Assembly: GCA_965205845.1 (NCBI GenBank)
Contig: CBDBIG010000002.1
Coordinates: forward strand, 372,001-436,000
DNA: 64,000 bases
Origin: CBDBIG01 sp965205845 [NCBI: bacterium]
GTDB lineage: Bacteria; SAR324
Direction: 5' to 3'
The stretch's first letter is position 1. The number at the start of each line of letters is the position of its first letter. Positions 54,379 through 62,484 of the stretch are shown piece after piece. Under the pieces are notes generated by a model, which was not told the DNA's origin, ran no database searches, and saw nothing but the letters and a program-made list of their open reading frames with translations. Both the position numbers and the translations under genes were made by a program.

Positions 54379-57300
54379 ATGGTCACCGAACCCTCTGCAT
54401 TATTATCAACCCCCGGGGCAGGTTTAAATAAACAGGCTCACGACCTTAAGCTTGTTACCAACTTTAGCGGCACACGGCTAAAGGAAATGGAACTGTTCTT
54501 ATCGGCTTTGAACAGCGATGAGATTAGGGCCTACCAACATGCTTTTCATATCAGCAGCATGCGCAAAGGCCCTAGTGGCAAGAGCGAGCACTATAAACTC
54601 AATCCCCAAGGCGATTTATTCGCCCTGCGGCGTTGGGCGGGAATGGTCCGCCAAGAATCCAATGCCGTCATGCTTATTTATGCCGAGGCAATCCGCGAAG
54701 CCCCGTTAGGGGTGGCCCTTGCCTTGGCTGAGGTCCTTAAAACGGGCAAACCCGTCCTGGGGGTGGGGATCAACACGCAAATGGAACGCCAGCTAAAGGC
54801 CAACATCGACCTTAGCATGGGTCGAATCGATCCCATTATTCGTGCTGATAATGCTCTGCGCAACAGTTTAAGGAACCGTGCCGCGCGTGGTAACAGTTTT
54901 TTTAATACTGTACGGCGCTTGGTAGAAATGCGCTTCTTCCCTAAACATCTTCGTGAACGGTTGGCTAGCATTGGTTCGAGCAAGGGCGCTTCGAACGAGT
55001 TTACCGAGGTCCAAATCATTAACATGTGTTTAATGAGTGACCTGCTCTCACGCTATGAGCACATGTTGCAAGCCTTTCAAGGTATGGTGCGCGCAGGTAC
55101 GCGGATACGCCAGCTGAGTAGCATGTTTGGGATGCTGATGGGTGATGCCAGCGTTCAAGAAGTACTGCCCATATTTGAGAGTATGCTAGACACAGAAGAA
55201 AACGACCCCCACGACATCACCACCCACGATGATCTGTTTGGGCGTTTGATGCAATACGTTAAATCCGATGAAGGCGTTGGGCGCGGCGTAAAAGAAGAAG
55301 ACCGCTTGGGCAACTTGTTTTCCCGTTTGGGAGAGGCCACCCTTAAGTTGCGCGCTGCACGCGACCCCATGCTTTGGCGTCAAGTACAATTTATTCACCC
55401 CACGACCAATGCAGAAAAAAAACTAGCCCTCATTTGGGGACCCTTTTTGCGCGAAGCCAAAAACTTGAAAGATGATGAGAACCATAAACCCGAAGGTGCG
55501 ATCATTCAAGAACTGTCGAGCGCCCTTTACGAAACCGCACAAATTGCCAATAATCTGCGCACTACCCTCGAGGGTGGGCAGCCTCTTGCCGTGGAGCTCC
55601 TCTCCTTGGTACACAGCGAGACCTTGCCTACTTCCTCCTTGCAATACGTTTATGCAGACCACCGCGAACTTCTCGAAAAACGGCAAATTGAGCGTTTGGT
55701 GCGCCGTGGACAGGTGAATGCCGCCCAACTAAACCGCCATGCCACCATGCTACAGCAACGTTTAAACGGGCTTGAAGAAAAAGCCAAATATCTCAGCCTC
55801 TACATTCTAAACAGCTTAAAACGGCATGAGGATCGCTTGGGCAAGGTGCACGAAGGGGTTTTTTCTTGGCACATGGCAACCGGGGCACTGTATGTTTCGA
55901 TGCACCTTGAGGGAAGTAAATTGAGCCAACTCGAGCGCCTGTGCGCGGTGCAACTGGGGCGCACCAGGCTGGGTTTGGACATCCAACTCAAAAGCAATAG
56001 TTGGGACTCGATTGAGGTGATGCCTAGCAAAAATGCGCTTCGCCTTGGCCAATTTAAAAACGATCCTGCCTTGGTTGCTGCGGTGTATACCGAGTTTATT
56101 AGCCAGCGCGTTGCACACATTGTACGCAAAATGCTCAACAACAAACTGCCATACCTGCGCGCCTTTCATGGGCCATGGTTGATGCAATGGCTGCATTCTG
56201 AGGTAATACACAGCCACGGGCTGCCTATTTCCCTCGAGCAAATGGGGTGGATTTTACGCTTGCGCGGGGTGTTTTCCCAAGGTCCCATGGGTTTTGCCGA
56301 ACCCAATAAAAAGGTGGAAGAAAGCACAGGTCAAGCAAAGACGAAGACCAAGAATGCCGCTCCCAAGACCATGGCAAATAATCGCGCAGGGGAAAGAGCA
56401 CCCAGCGGGAATGCCTCGACCCACAAAGATTTTATCCCAGATCCATTCTTGGTTTTAGAGGAAGATTTAGAGCACTCACTGCTACACAACGAAGAAATTC
56501 TGCAAAAAACCCGAACCATGGAAAAGCAATTGCGGAAGACGGCCATTCAATTTAAAAACCTAATCGATGAACTCCGTACCGCGGGGAAAAATGATGCGCG
56601 TGCATTGATTTGGTCGTTTTACAAAAAGGGCATTTATAACCTACATCATCCCTTGGTAAAGCAAGAAATGCGCAAAACTCCTTATTACGGTGGGGTAAGA
56701 GAGATTGTAGCCCAAGTGATTTCCCGTAACCAAAAGGTATTCAACCAAGAATTAGAACGCGAGGGCGTGACGTTACTGCTGCCTCCGGAATTGCATTATT
56801 TGCTCGTGATTGGCTCCTCTTATACCTTTGCATCGAAAGGTGTTACGGTACGCTACCAAATGGAGCGCAGTGTTTCGCCTATTCACGAACTGCCCACAGT
56901 ATCCCAAGAATTTCACAAGGATTTTATCCACATCATCAGCGAAGATGACTCGCCATTGGCAACCCAGATTCATGCTTTTGGGCATCATTTGCAGCACTGC
57001 GATGCCGTGTGGGCTGCATATAGCCGTCGTTTGTTATTCTCTTTTATTGATCGCATTATCACGGCAGTGCTTGAGGCCAAACTACGTTCAAGCACCGCCA
57101 CCCCCAAAACGTTATCCTCGATGGGCGACAGCATGCTTTTGTGTGTCGGTCCCTCTTTAACCCACGGCCATGCCCTCAATTTTACCAAAATTTTGAAAAA
57201 GCCTGAGAACATGGGCAGCTTCAAAAAAAATCCTCACACCTCCAACATCACCATGGGTGAAATGGCAACGGAAACGCGCATAGTGTCTGATTTAGAACAA

Positions 57301-57948
57301 GAAATGCATTTTATGCAAGCCTTGGCAGAAGATATCTTGCATGTCTGCCGTGGCCTAAGCTATTTAAAGCAAGAAGGTGATTTGGTGAATGAGTTTGAAC
57401 GCTTGTTGGTCGAGCTCATTCAAGATCTCAATACCCCGCTACGCCTTCTCCTTGACGAGCACGCAAAAGCCATCAGCCAACACGCAAAAGACCTGCTTGA
57501 ATGCGTGAGAGATATGCGCTCTGTGCCAGGAAGCCAGGTCGAAGTGTTGATTGTGCGCTTAGAACGGCGCTTAAAAACCCAGCGCTCTGATGGCATCAAC
57601 GTTTCACTTAAAACTTTTGAAGGTTTAGTATTTGAGGAACTTCAAAAAGAAAACCACAGTACTCCGGCCAAACCCACCGCCGCACCCAAAGATATCTTTA
57701 TTTTTCGTTTCCGCCAGCTGCTGCATTTGCAAAGCGTACTGCGCCAAAAGCGTGTGGTGGTCATGTCCCCCGAAGGGCACAAAAAACAGCACATTGAATA
57801 TGCTGTCGACATCATTCAGGGAATGCAAAAGCTCCGAGGCAACAGGCTCGAAATTTTTCTGGATCGCGGTCAGTTAAATGCGGAGCAAGTTCTTGGTTTT
57901 TCTTCATGGGTTAAGCCAGGCAATCTTTTTGATATGAAGCAGTTGTAA
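54379..57948 (+). CDS. 1189-residue helical protein of unknown function
   Basis: No family is recognised. The protein is hydrophilic and mostly alpha-helical, without signal peptide or membrane segment. A coiled-coil-like stretch lies near residues 465-500 (HATMLQQRLNGLEEKAKYLS). A low-complexity linker at about residues 655-690 (KTKTKNAAPKTMANNRAGER) divides the protein, and another helical region follows at 700-760. No Walker, zinc or kinase motif is seen. It begins 31 bases after the aminotransferase stop (TTG at 54373 is an alternative start), so the pair may be co-transcribed. The closest similar style in the window is the 667-residue helical protein at 7239. Possibly a large scaffold or regulator. 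Confidence 0.6.
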   Translation: MVTEPSALLSTPGAGLNKQAHDLKLVTNFSGTRLKEMELFLSALNSDEIRAYQHAFHISSMRKGPSGKSEHYKLNPQGDLFALRRWAGMVRQESNAVMLIYAEAIREAPLGVALALAEVLKTGKPVLGVGINTQMERQLKANIDLSMGRIDPIIRADNALRNSLRNRAARGNSFFNTVRRLVEMRFFPKHLRERLASIGSSKGASNEFTEVQIINMCLMSDLLSRYEHMLQAFQGMVRAGTRIRQLSSMFGMLMGDASVQEVLPIFESMLDTEENDPHDITTHDDLFGRLMQYVKSDEGVGRGVKEEDRLGNLFSRLGEATLKLRAARDPMLWRQVQFIHPTTNAEKKLALIWGPFLREAKNLKDDENHKPEGAIIQELSSALYETAQIANNLRTTLEGGQPLAVELLSLVHSETLPTSSLQYVYADHRELLEKRQIERLVRRGQVNAAQLNRHATMLQQRLNGLEEKAKYLSLYILNSLKRHEDRLGKVHEGVFSWHMATGALYVSMHLEGSKLSQLERLCAVQLGRTRLGLDIQLKSNSWDSIEVMPSKNALRLGQFKNDPALVAAVYTEFISQRVAHIVRKMLNNKLPYLRAFHGPWLMQWLHSEVIHSHGLPISLEQMGWILRLRGVFSQGPMGFAEPNKKVEESTGQAKTKTKNAAPKTMANNRAGERAPSGNASTHKDFIPDPFLVLEEDLEHSLLHNEEILQKTRTMEKQLRKTAIQFKNLIDELRTAGKNDARALIWSFYKKGIYNLHHPLVKQEMRKTPYYGGVREIVAQVISRNQKVFNQELEREGVTLLLPPELHYLLVIGSSYTFASKGVTVRYQMERSVSPIHELPTVSQEFHKDFIHIISEDDSPLATQIHAFGHHLQHCDAVWAAYSRRLLFSFIDRIITAVLEAKLRSSTATPKTLSSMGDSMLLCVGPSLTHGHALNFTKILKKPENMGSFKKNPHTSNITMGEMATETRIVSDLEQEMHFMQALAEDILHVCRGLSYLKQEGDLVNEFERLLVELIQDLNTPLRLLLDEHAKAISQHAKDLLECVRDMRSVPGSQVEVLIVRLERRLKTQRSDGINVSLKTFEGLVFEELQKENHSTPAKPTAAPKDIFIFRFRQLLHLQSVLRQKRVVVMSPEGHKKQHIEYAVDIIQGMQKLRGNRLEIFLDRGQLNAEQVLGFSSWVKPGNLFDMKQL

Positions 57949-58351
57949 TCATGGACACTAAGTCTGTTGCTCGAGAGGCCTTCGATGGGGGGCCGCCCAT
58001 CTACACTAAGGGAGGGAGACTTGGCAGATCTTTTAAGCAAGCGTTTTTCTGGATAACACCGTTTTTTGTGACGATCGCGTGAAATTCGCTTCGCGTACCT
58101 GCCGCTGACCCCTCTTTATAGGGGTTTTTGATTGCCTAAGGGGAGCGTATCATTTGCGACAGCGTGCATCTTGCAGGGATGATTTGCGCCATCCCTTTTG
58201 CCGGTAAGAACCGTTGGCCATACACAGCAACGGGGGAATCCATCACGCCACAACTGCACCCTTTTTTGCCATAAAAACCGGGCTTGCGCGATGTTTTTTA
58301 TACCAAAAAACCTTATTGCCTCAGGATACACCGCATTGCACCCACTGTTTT
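57949..58351. other. Non-coding region after the 1189-residue gene
   Basis: About 400 bases with a terminator-like hairpin near 58108. A minus-strand frame at 58116-58331 starts with ATG but overlaps the hairpin and has no features; I leave it uncalled. Confidence 0.45.
58108..58129 (+). terminator. Rho-independent terminator
   Basis: ACCCCT at 58108-58113 pairs with AGGGGT at 58120-58125 (6-bp stem, 6-base loop), followed by a T run to 58129. It lies about 160 bases beyond the stop of the 1189-residue gene and would end that transcript. Confidence 0.7.
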
Positions 58352-58753
58352 TTACAAATGGCTGCGAATTTTGCGGGCCATTTCTTCCAACGCCTCGGGG
58401 GATTGCGCACTGCCGTGGGTGGGAAGGCGTTGTCGGGATTCGCGTGGAATAATATGCATGTGTGCGTGAGCAATCTCTTGCCCCGCAGCACTACCGTTGT
58501 TTAAGCGCAAATTGTACCCACTCGCTTTTGTGGCTTTAAGTACCGCACGAGTCGTAGTTTGTACGGCAAGCATCCATGCGCATAATTCTTCCTCACCCAT
58601 GTCTTCCATAAGGGGAACTTCGCGCTTGGGGCACACCAGGGTATGACCCACGCTACGGGGTTGAGCATCCAAAAAGGCAATCACATCCTCGGATTCGTAC
58701 ACCACATGGGCGGGGATTTCCCCTTGAATAATACGGGTAAAAATAGAGGCCAT
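58352..58753 (-). CDS. HIT family nucleotide hydrolase
   Basis: 133 residues. IFTRIIQGEIPAHVVYESED is the standard HIT start, VIAFLDAQPRSVGHTLVCPKR continues, and the histidine triad is AHAHMHIIPR (H-x-H-x-H) near residue 105. Such Hint/PKCI-like enzymes hydrolyse adenosine phosphoramidates and related mononucleotides. The ATG at 58753 is preferred over 58786 on homology. It lies on the minus strand before the gene at 58834. Confidence 0.9.
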   Translation of the reverse strand: MASIFTRIIQGEIPAHVVYESEDVIAFLDAQPRSVGHTLVCPKREVPLMEDMGEEELCAWMLAVQTTTRAVLKATKASGYNLRLNNGSAAGQEIAHAHMHIIPRESRQRLPTHGSAQSPEALEEMARKIRSHL

Positions 58754-58833
58754 AAGGGGGGCTATCCCAAAGAAAGGGGTTATCAAAAATGGGGAAAACG
58801 GGGTAGCAGTCCACCTACTGATAAGAAAAACGC

Positions 58834-59592
58834 TTATTGAAAGCTGCTGGTTGCGATGGTTTGGGGCGGTCTGCCTTTGGACTGTACCCGCAGTTTTGTG
58901 GGGGTTGTCCAGCGCAAATTCAGCGCAGCCGACGGAGCCTTGATGGTGTGAGGAAAATGGCGCAGGGGGCTGCCATCAAACGCTACAAAATGCAGGCGCA
59001 TGCCGTACAGTGCGGGACTGTCATCGGTTTTGGCATCGTAAGCATTAATGTGGTAAAAAACCACCCCCGCCTCACCTGCTATGGGGGCATGCGCCCGTTT
59101 AACCCGAGGCAAAAAATCTTCAATGCGCTGAGAGGAGGTGCGCAGCATTTTTTTGTACACCACACCGTCCAATACCATCACCACATAGTACACATTAGAG
59201 GCTAACTGCTTAAGCTGCGCAAGGCGGTTGTTTTCGGCAAGGTGTATTTTAAGGGTGCGTGCTTGGGTTCTCGATTGCGTGAGGTAGGCCACATCCCCTT
59301 TCTCCGTAAACGGGTAGGCCGCAGTGAGGGTCTGCTGCGGAGGCGCAACAACCAGCAAGGTGTTTTTTACGTAAAGCCCATTTTCCGCACGGTTTTCAGG
59401 AAAAACTTGATACACACCATAATGCCGCACACCGCGATGCTTGGGCCCCGTGGGCCATTGTTCGATTAAAATACCCGTAGATTGTACCTGTTGCGTGTAA
59501 GCAAGGGGGGCAAAAACAAGCCATAAAGCACATAACGCTGTGGTATAGAATGGTAACAGCCTTTTTTGGAAAAAATAACGGGACATGGGCAT
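58834..59592 (-). CDS. Exported protein of unknown function
   Basis: About 252 residues from ATG 59592, beginning with a signal peptide (SRYFFQKRLLPFYTTALCAL then WLVFAPLAYTQQ). The mature part is beta-rich, with repeated short strands and no recognised motif (YVVMVLDGVVYKKML, VVFYHINAYDAKTDD). It is likely periplasmic or outer-membrane bound. The minus-strand neighbour HIT lies 80 bases downstream. The open frame runs 53 codons beyond the chosen start without signal-peptide logic. Confidence 0.6.
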   Translation of the reverse strand: MPMSRYFFQKRLLPFYTTALCALWLVFAPLAYTQQVQSTGILIEQWPTGPKHRGVRHYGVYQVFPENRAENGLYVKNTLLVVAPPQQTLTAAYPFTEKGDVAYLTQSRTQARTLKIHLAENNRLAQLKQLASNVYYVVMVLDGVVYKKMLRTSSQRIEDFLPRVKRAHAPIAGEAGVVFYHINAYDAKTDDSPALYGMRLHFVAFDGSPLRHFPHTIKAPSAALNLRWTTPTKLRVQSKGRPPQTIATSSFQ

Positions 59593-59858
59593 CGTTTTAA
59601 ACAAGAAAGCAACAGGGGACACGAAAGATGTGCCCTCTGGGGCAGGCACACACAAACTTGGAACGCAAAAAACTGGGTGCAACGGGCAGCACTTAACGCT
59701 CCCTGTCATAACCCAAAAAAAACCAGCCCCACCATAACAGTTGCGAGCCATATTTTAAATACCTATTGTAAAAAAATATCCTCAAGCGCCTTTGCGCGGG
59801 TTTGTTATAACCACGTCCACACACCCCTAACAAGTGCTTATGCTCAAGGTTTTCTGCC

Positions 59859-62144
59859 GTGCCACCAACTACCACCTCCCACCGCATCAAATCGTTGTTG
59901 GCACTACGCAAGGTGCGCTATCCCGTTGCAGCACAAAAACTCTCGCCGCATCAACGTACACAAGGGCAAAAGTGCTACGGTGCCTATAGTTTTTTCAATG
60001 CCATTTCCTATGCTTTATTAGCCGAAGGTTTTGTAACCTTGCTGTTGCTGCGCTTGGGGGGAAGCGAAGCGTTGGTGGGAGCCTCGGTGGGCATGCTATA
60101 TGCCTCTTTGCCTTTCATGTGGTTGGGGTACATGCTTATTCCCCATTTGGGGGTAAAAGGGGTGGCGGCTACCTGCTGGGCAGTGCGGAGTTTTTCGGCT
60201 ATTTTGTTTGTGCTGGCTCCATGGATACATGGTTGGTTTGGCGGTAGCGCAGGGGCTTGGATGGTTTTTTTGGGGGTGGTTTGTTTCACCACGGCAAGGG
60301 CCACAGGCATCATTTCTTTCACGGGAATTATTAGCGATTTAACCACCGTGCAAGACCGTGGGCGGCTGATTTCGCGCTCGTTTTTGCAAAATCAAGTTGG
60401 CGGGGCTGTGGTAACCTTGCTGATTGCACTGCTGTTGGGGGCATCAGCACCCTTGTCACGCTACCAGCTGTTGATGAGCGTTGGGATGGTCACAGGGTTG
60501 GTGGCCGCCTTTTACCTGTGGCGTATTCCCGAATCGGGCTTGTTTCGCCGTACCATGCCGCTGTATTTTATGCGCGAACTACACTGGCTGCTCAATCAAC
60601 GCGGGCGGCGTTGGTTTTTAATTGCCATGCTGGGGGTTTCCATTACCCAGGGCACATGGCGCATTTTTTTACTGGTGGTGGCCAAGCAAGGCTATCAATT
60701 GCCCGATCAGCAAATGGTGCTGCTTACTTTGCTTACCTTGTTTGGGGGTGTCTCGGCCTCTCTCACCTATGCGGCATTTTTAGATCTGCTGGGATCGCGC
60801 CCTTTGCTTATCCTAACGGGTGTCCTCGACCTTGCCTTGGCGGGGGTGGTGGTGGCACTCCCCGTACAGTTGAATATTTTTCTCTTATGTGGGGTATTCT
60901 TTTTATCGGGCTACATTTTTATCGCCCTTAATGCCTCCATTCAGCATTATTTTATTGCCCTCACGCCGCCCAAACGCCAGTTGCGCTTAGGGGTATTGGC
61001 CCAAGGAATCAGCGGTTTGTTTGGCGGTTTGGCATTGTTTATAGGGGGGCAGACGTTACAGTACTTGCGCCACATTTCGCAAAGCAGTACGGGTGAAGCA
61101 CTTACTCAAGGCTTGGGCGTCGACCCATTGCTCCATTTTAGGTGGTTCTTTGCTGGGCTGATGGTGGTGTTTGCCTTTTGGCTTATGGCCCTTATGCGCA
61201 TTCCACGCTTAAACAGCCAAAGTGTGCGCGATGCCCTTAACGTCTTGTTTTCTCCTTGGGATTGGCGGGCTGTGTATGCCGTGCGCCAAGCAGTGCGTCA
61301 AAACAATGAGGAGCATGATAAACGTGCGTTGGAGGCTATTGGCAAATCGAACACCACCGTTTACCAGCATGCGCTAAAGCGGAGCTTAAGGTCACCCAGT
61401 TTTTTTGTGCGTCGCGAAGCACTGATGAACTTGCTAAGCACCGCCCCCCAAGCCATGCTGGTGCCCCAACTATTGCAAGATGTACAAGAAAACGCCCATA
61501 CCACGGCCCATTTTTCAGCATACGTACTGGGGCAATGGCAAATAAAAGAAGCAGCATTGCCTTTGGAAAAAGCGATTGCCAGCCCTGATATTGAACTGGC
61601 CGCAGAGGCCATTGGCGCTTTGATCAAAATGCAGAAAACGGTGGCATTTCCTGCCATTCAAGCATGCTTTAAAACAACCGAAAACCCGCGCCTCATCATT
61701 GAGGGGGCGAGGGCACTCTCGCTATGGGGCGATGTTGCCTGCCTGCCTTCTTTGCTCAAAAAATTTCACCTGCCCATTCCGCCGCAAACCAAGGCCGAGG
61801 TGTCGCTTTCTGTGGCCCGTTTGCTGGGGGTGGGCACGCAGTTTTACCAGGACATGAGTTTATTTTCGCAAGACAAATATACCTTGCTCGAGCAATGGCA
61901 ATACCGCTGGAAGGATGAGGATAGGTGGGGGCTCATTCCCGCGATGCAGGCCGGCAGAGGGCAGCGCGAGATGCTGCTGCAGGCATTGCACGACCAAAAA
62001 AGCAAATTTGATCCCTGGTTTTATCGCAACATGGCTGCCTTTTTGCCCAAGCGCCCCAAGTACCCCTGGCAGGAGGTGGTGTTTATGCTGACTTTTCTAT
62101 GGTTGGTAAAAACGGGATTACACTTGGATTCAGCAACCCTTTAA
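59859..62144 (+). CDS. MFS transporter fused to a HEAT-like C-terminal domain
   Basis: 761 residues. Residues about 45-450 have twelve hydrophobic segments in a major facilitator layout (FNAISYALLAEGFVTLLLLR at the first helix, DRGRLISRSFLQNQVGG loop). Residues 480-730 are soluble and made of helix pairs like HEAT/PBS repeats: RREALMNLLSTAPQAMLVPQ, AHFSAYVLGQWQIKEAALPL, AAEAIGALIKMQKTVAFPAI. A final hydrophobic segment ends the protein. The start is GTG at 59859. The substrate is unknown. The repeat domain may regulate the transporter or bind a partner inside the cell. Confidence 0.75.
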   Translation: MPPTTTSHRIKSLLALRKVRYPVAAQKLSPHQRTQGQKCYGAYSFFNAISYALLAEGFVTLLLLRLGGSEALVGASVGMLYASLPFMWLGYMLIPHLGVKGVAATCWAVRSFSAILFVLAPWIHGWFGGSAGAWMVFLGVVCFTTARATGIISFTGIISDLTTVQDRGRLISRSFLQNQVGGAVVTLLIALLLGASAPLSRYQLLMSVGMVTGLVAAFYLWRIPESGLFRRTMPLYFMRELHWLLNQRGRRWFLIAMLGVSITQGTWRIFLLVVAKQGYQLPDQQMVLLTLLTLFGGVSASLTYAAFLDLLGSRPLLILTGVLDLALAGVVVALPVQLNIFLLCGVFFLSGYIFIALNASIQHYFIALTPPKRQLRLGVLAQGISGLFGGLALFIGGQTLQYLRHISQSSTGEALTQGLGVDPLLHFRWFFAGLMVVFAFWLMALMRIPRLNSQSVRDALNVLFSPWDWRAVYAVRQAVRQNNEEHDKRALEAIGKSNTTVYQHALKRSLRSPSFFVRREALMNLLSTAPQAMLVPQLLQDVQENAHTTAHFSAYVLGQWQIKEAALPLEKAIASPDIELAAEAIGALIKMQKTVAFPAIQACFKTTENPRLIIEGARALSLWGDVACLPSLLKKFHLPIPPQTKAEVSLSVARLLGVGTQFYQDMSLFSQDKYTLLEQWQYRWKDEDRWGLIPAMQAGRGQREMLLQALHDQKSKFDPWFYRNMAAFLPKRPKYPWQEVVFMLTFLWLVKTGLHLDSATL

Positions 62145-62326
62145 AATAACAAGTGTGTGTGAGCACGTTTAGGACAAGCGGGTTTTGAAAAAAAATTGCT
62201 TCGTATCAAGGCAAAATAAAAATGCGCAAGCAGGCAGGCCCTCTCTTCTTCGTTCACCACTTGGGTTGCCGCTTTTTGTTCCCTGCCCCCACCAGTAAAC
62301 ACTGGCTCATCCCAAAACGCGTCAAT

Positions 62327-62389
62327 CAAGTAATTGGCATCCACAGCAAAAAAGATGCCAATTACTTGTTCGTGAACAAATTATTTGTT
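62327..62389. promoter_or_regulatory. 15-bp inverted repeat and a palindrome upstream of rpoN
   Basis: CAAGTAATTGGCATC at 62327-62341 and its exact inverse at 62354-62368 are separated by 12 bases. A second palindrome, AACAAAT-T-ATTTGTT, covers 62375-62389. Neither has a T run. They lie 96 bases before the rpoN ATG and may be an operator or a transcript hairpin; no function is proven. Confidence 0.6.
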
Positions 62390-62484
62390 AGACTGCTAGG
62401 CAGTAATTTGGTGTATGCGCTCAAATAGTTCCCGGGCGAAGCTACTTTTTTTATTTGACTTAAGCGAAGCAGGAAGGGATACCG

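Noticed and set aside
58116-58331. 71-codon minus-strand frame
   Set aside because: It covers a terminator hairpin and lacks any family feature.
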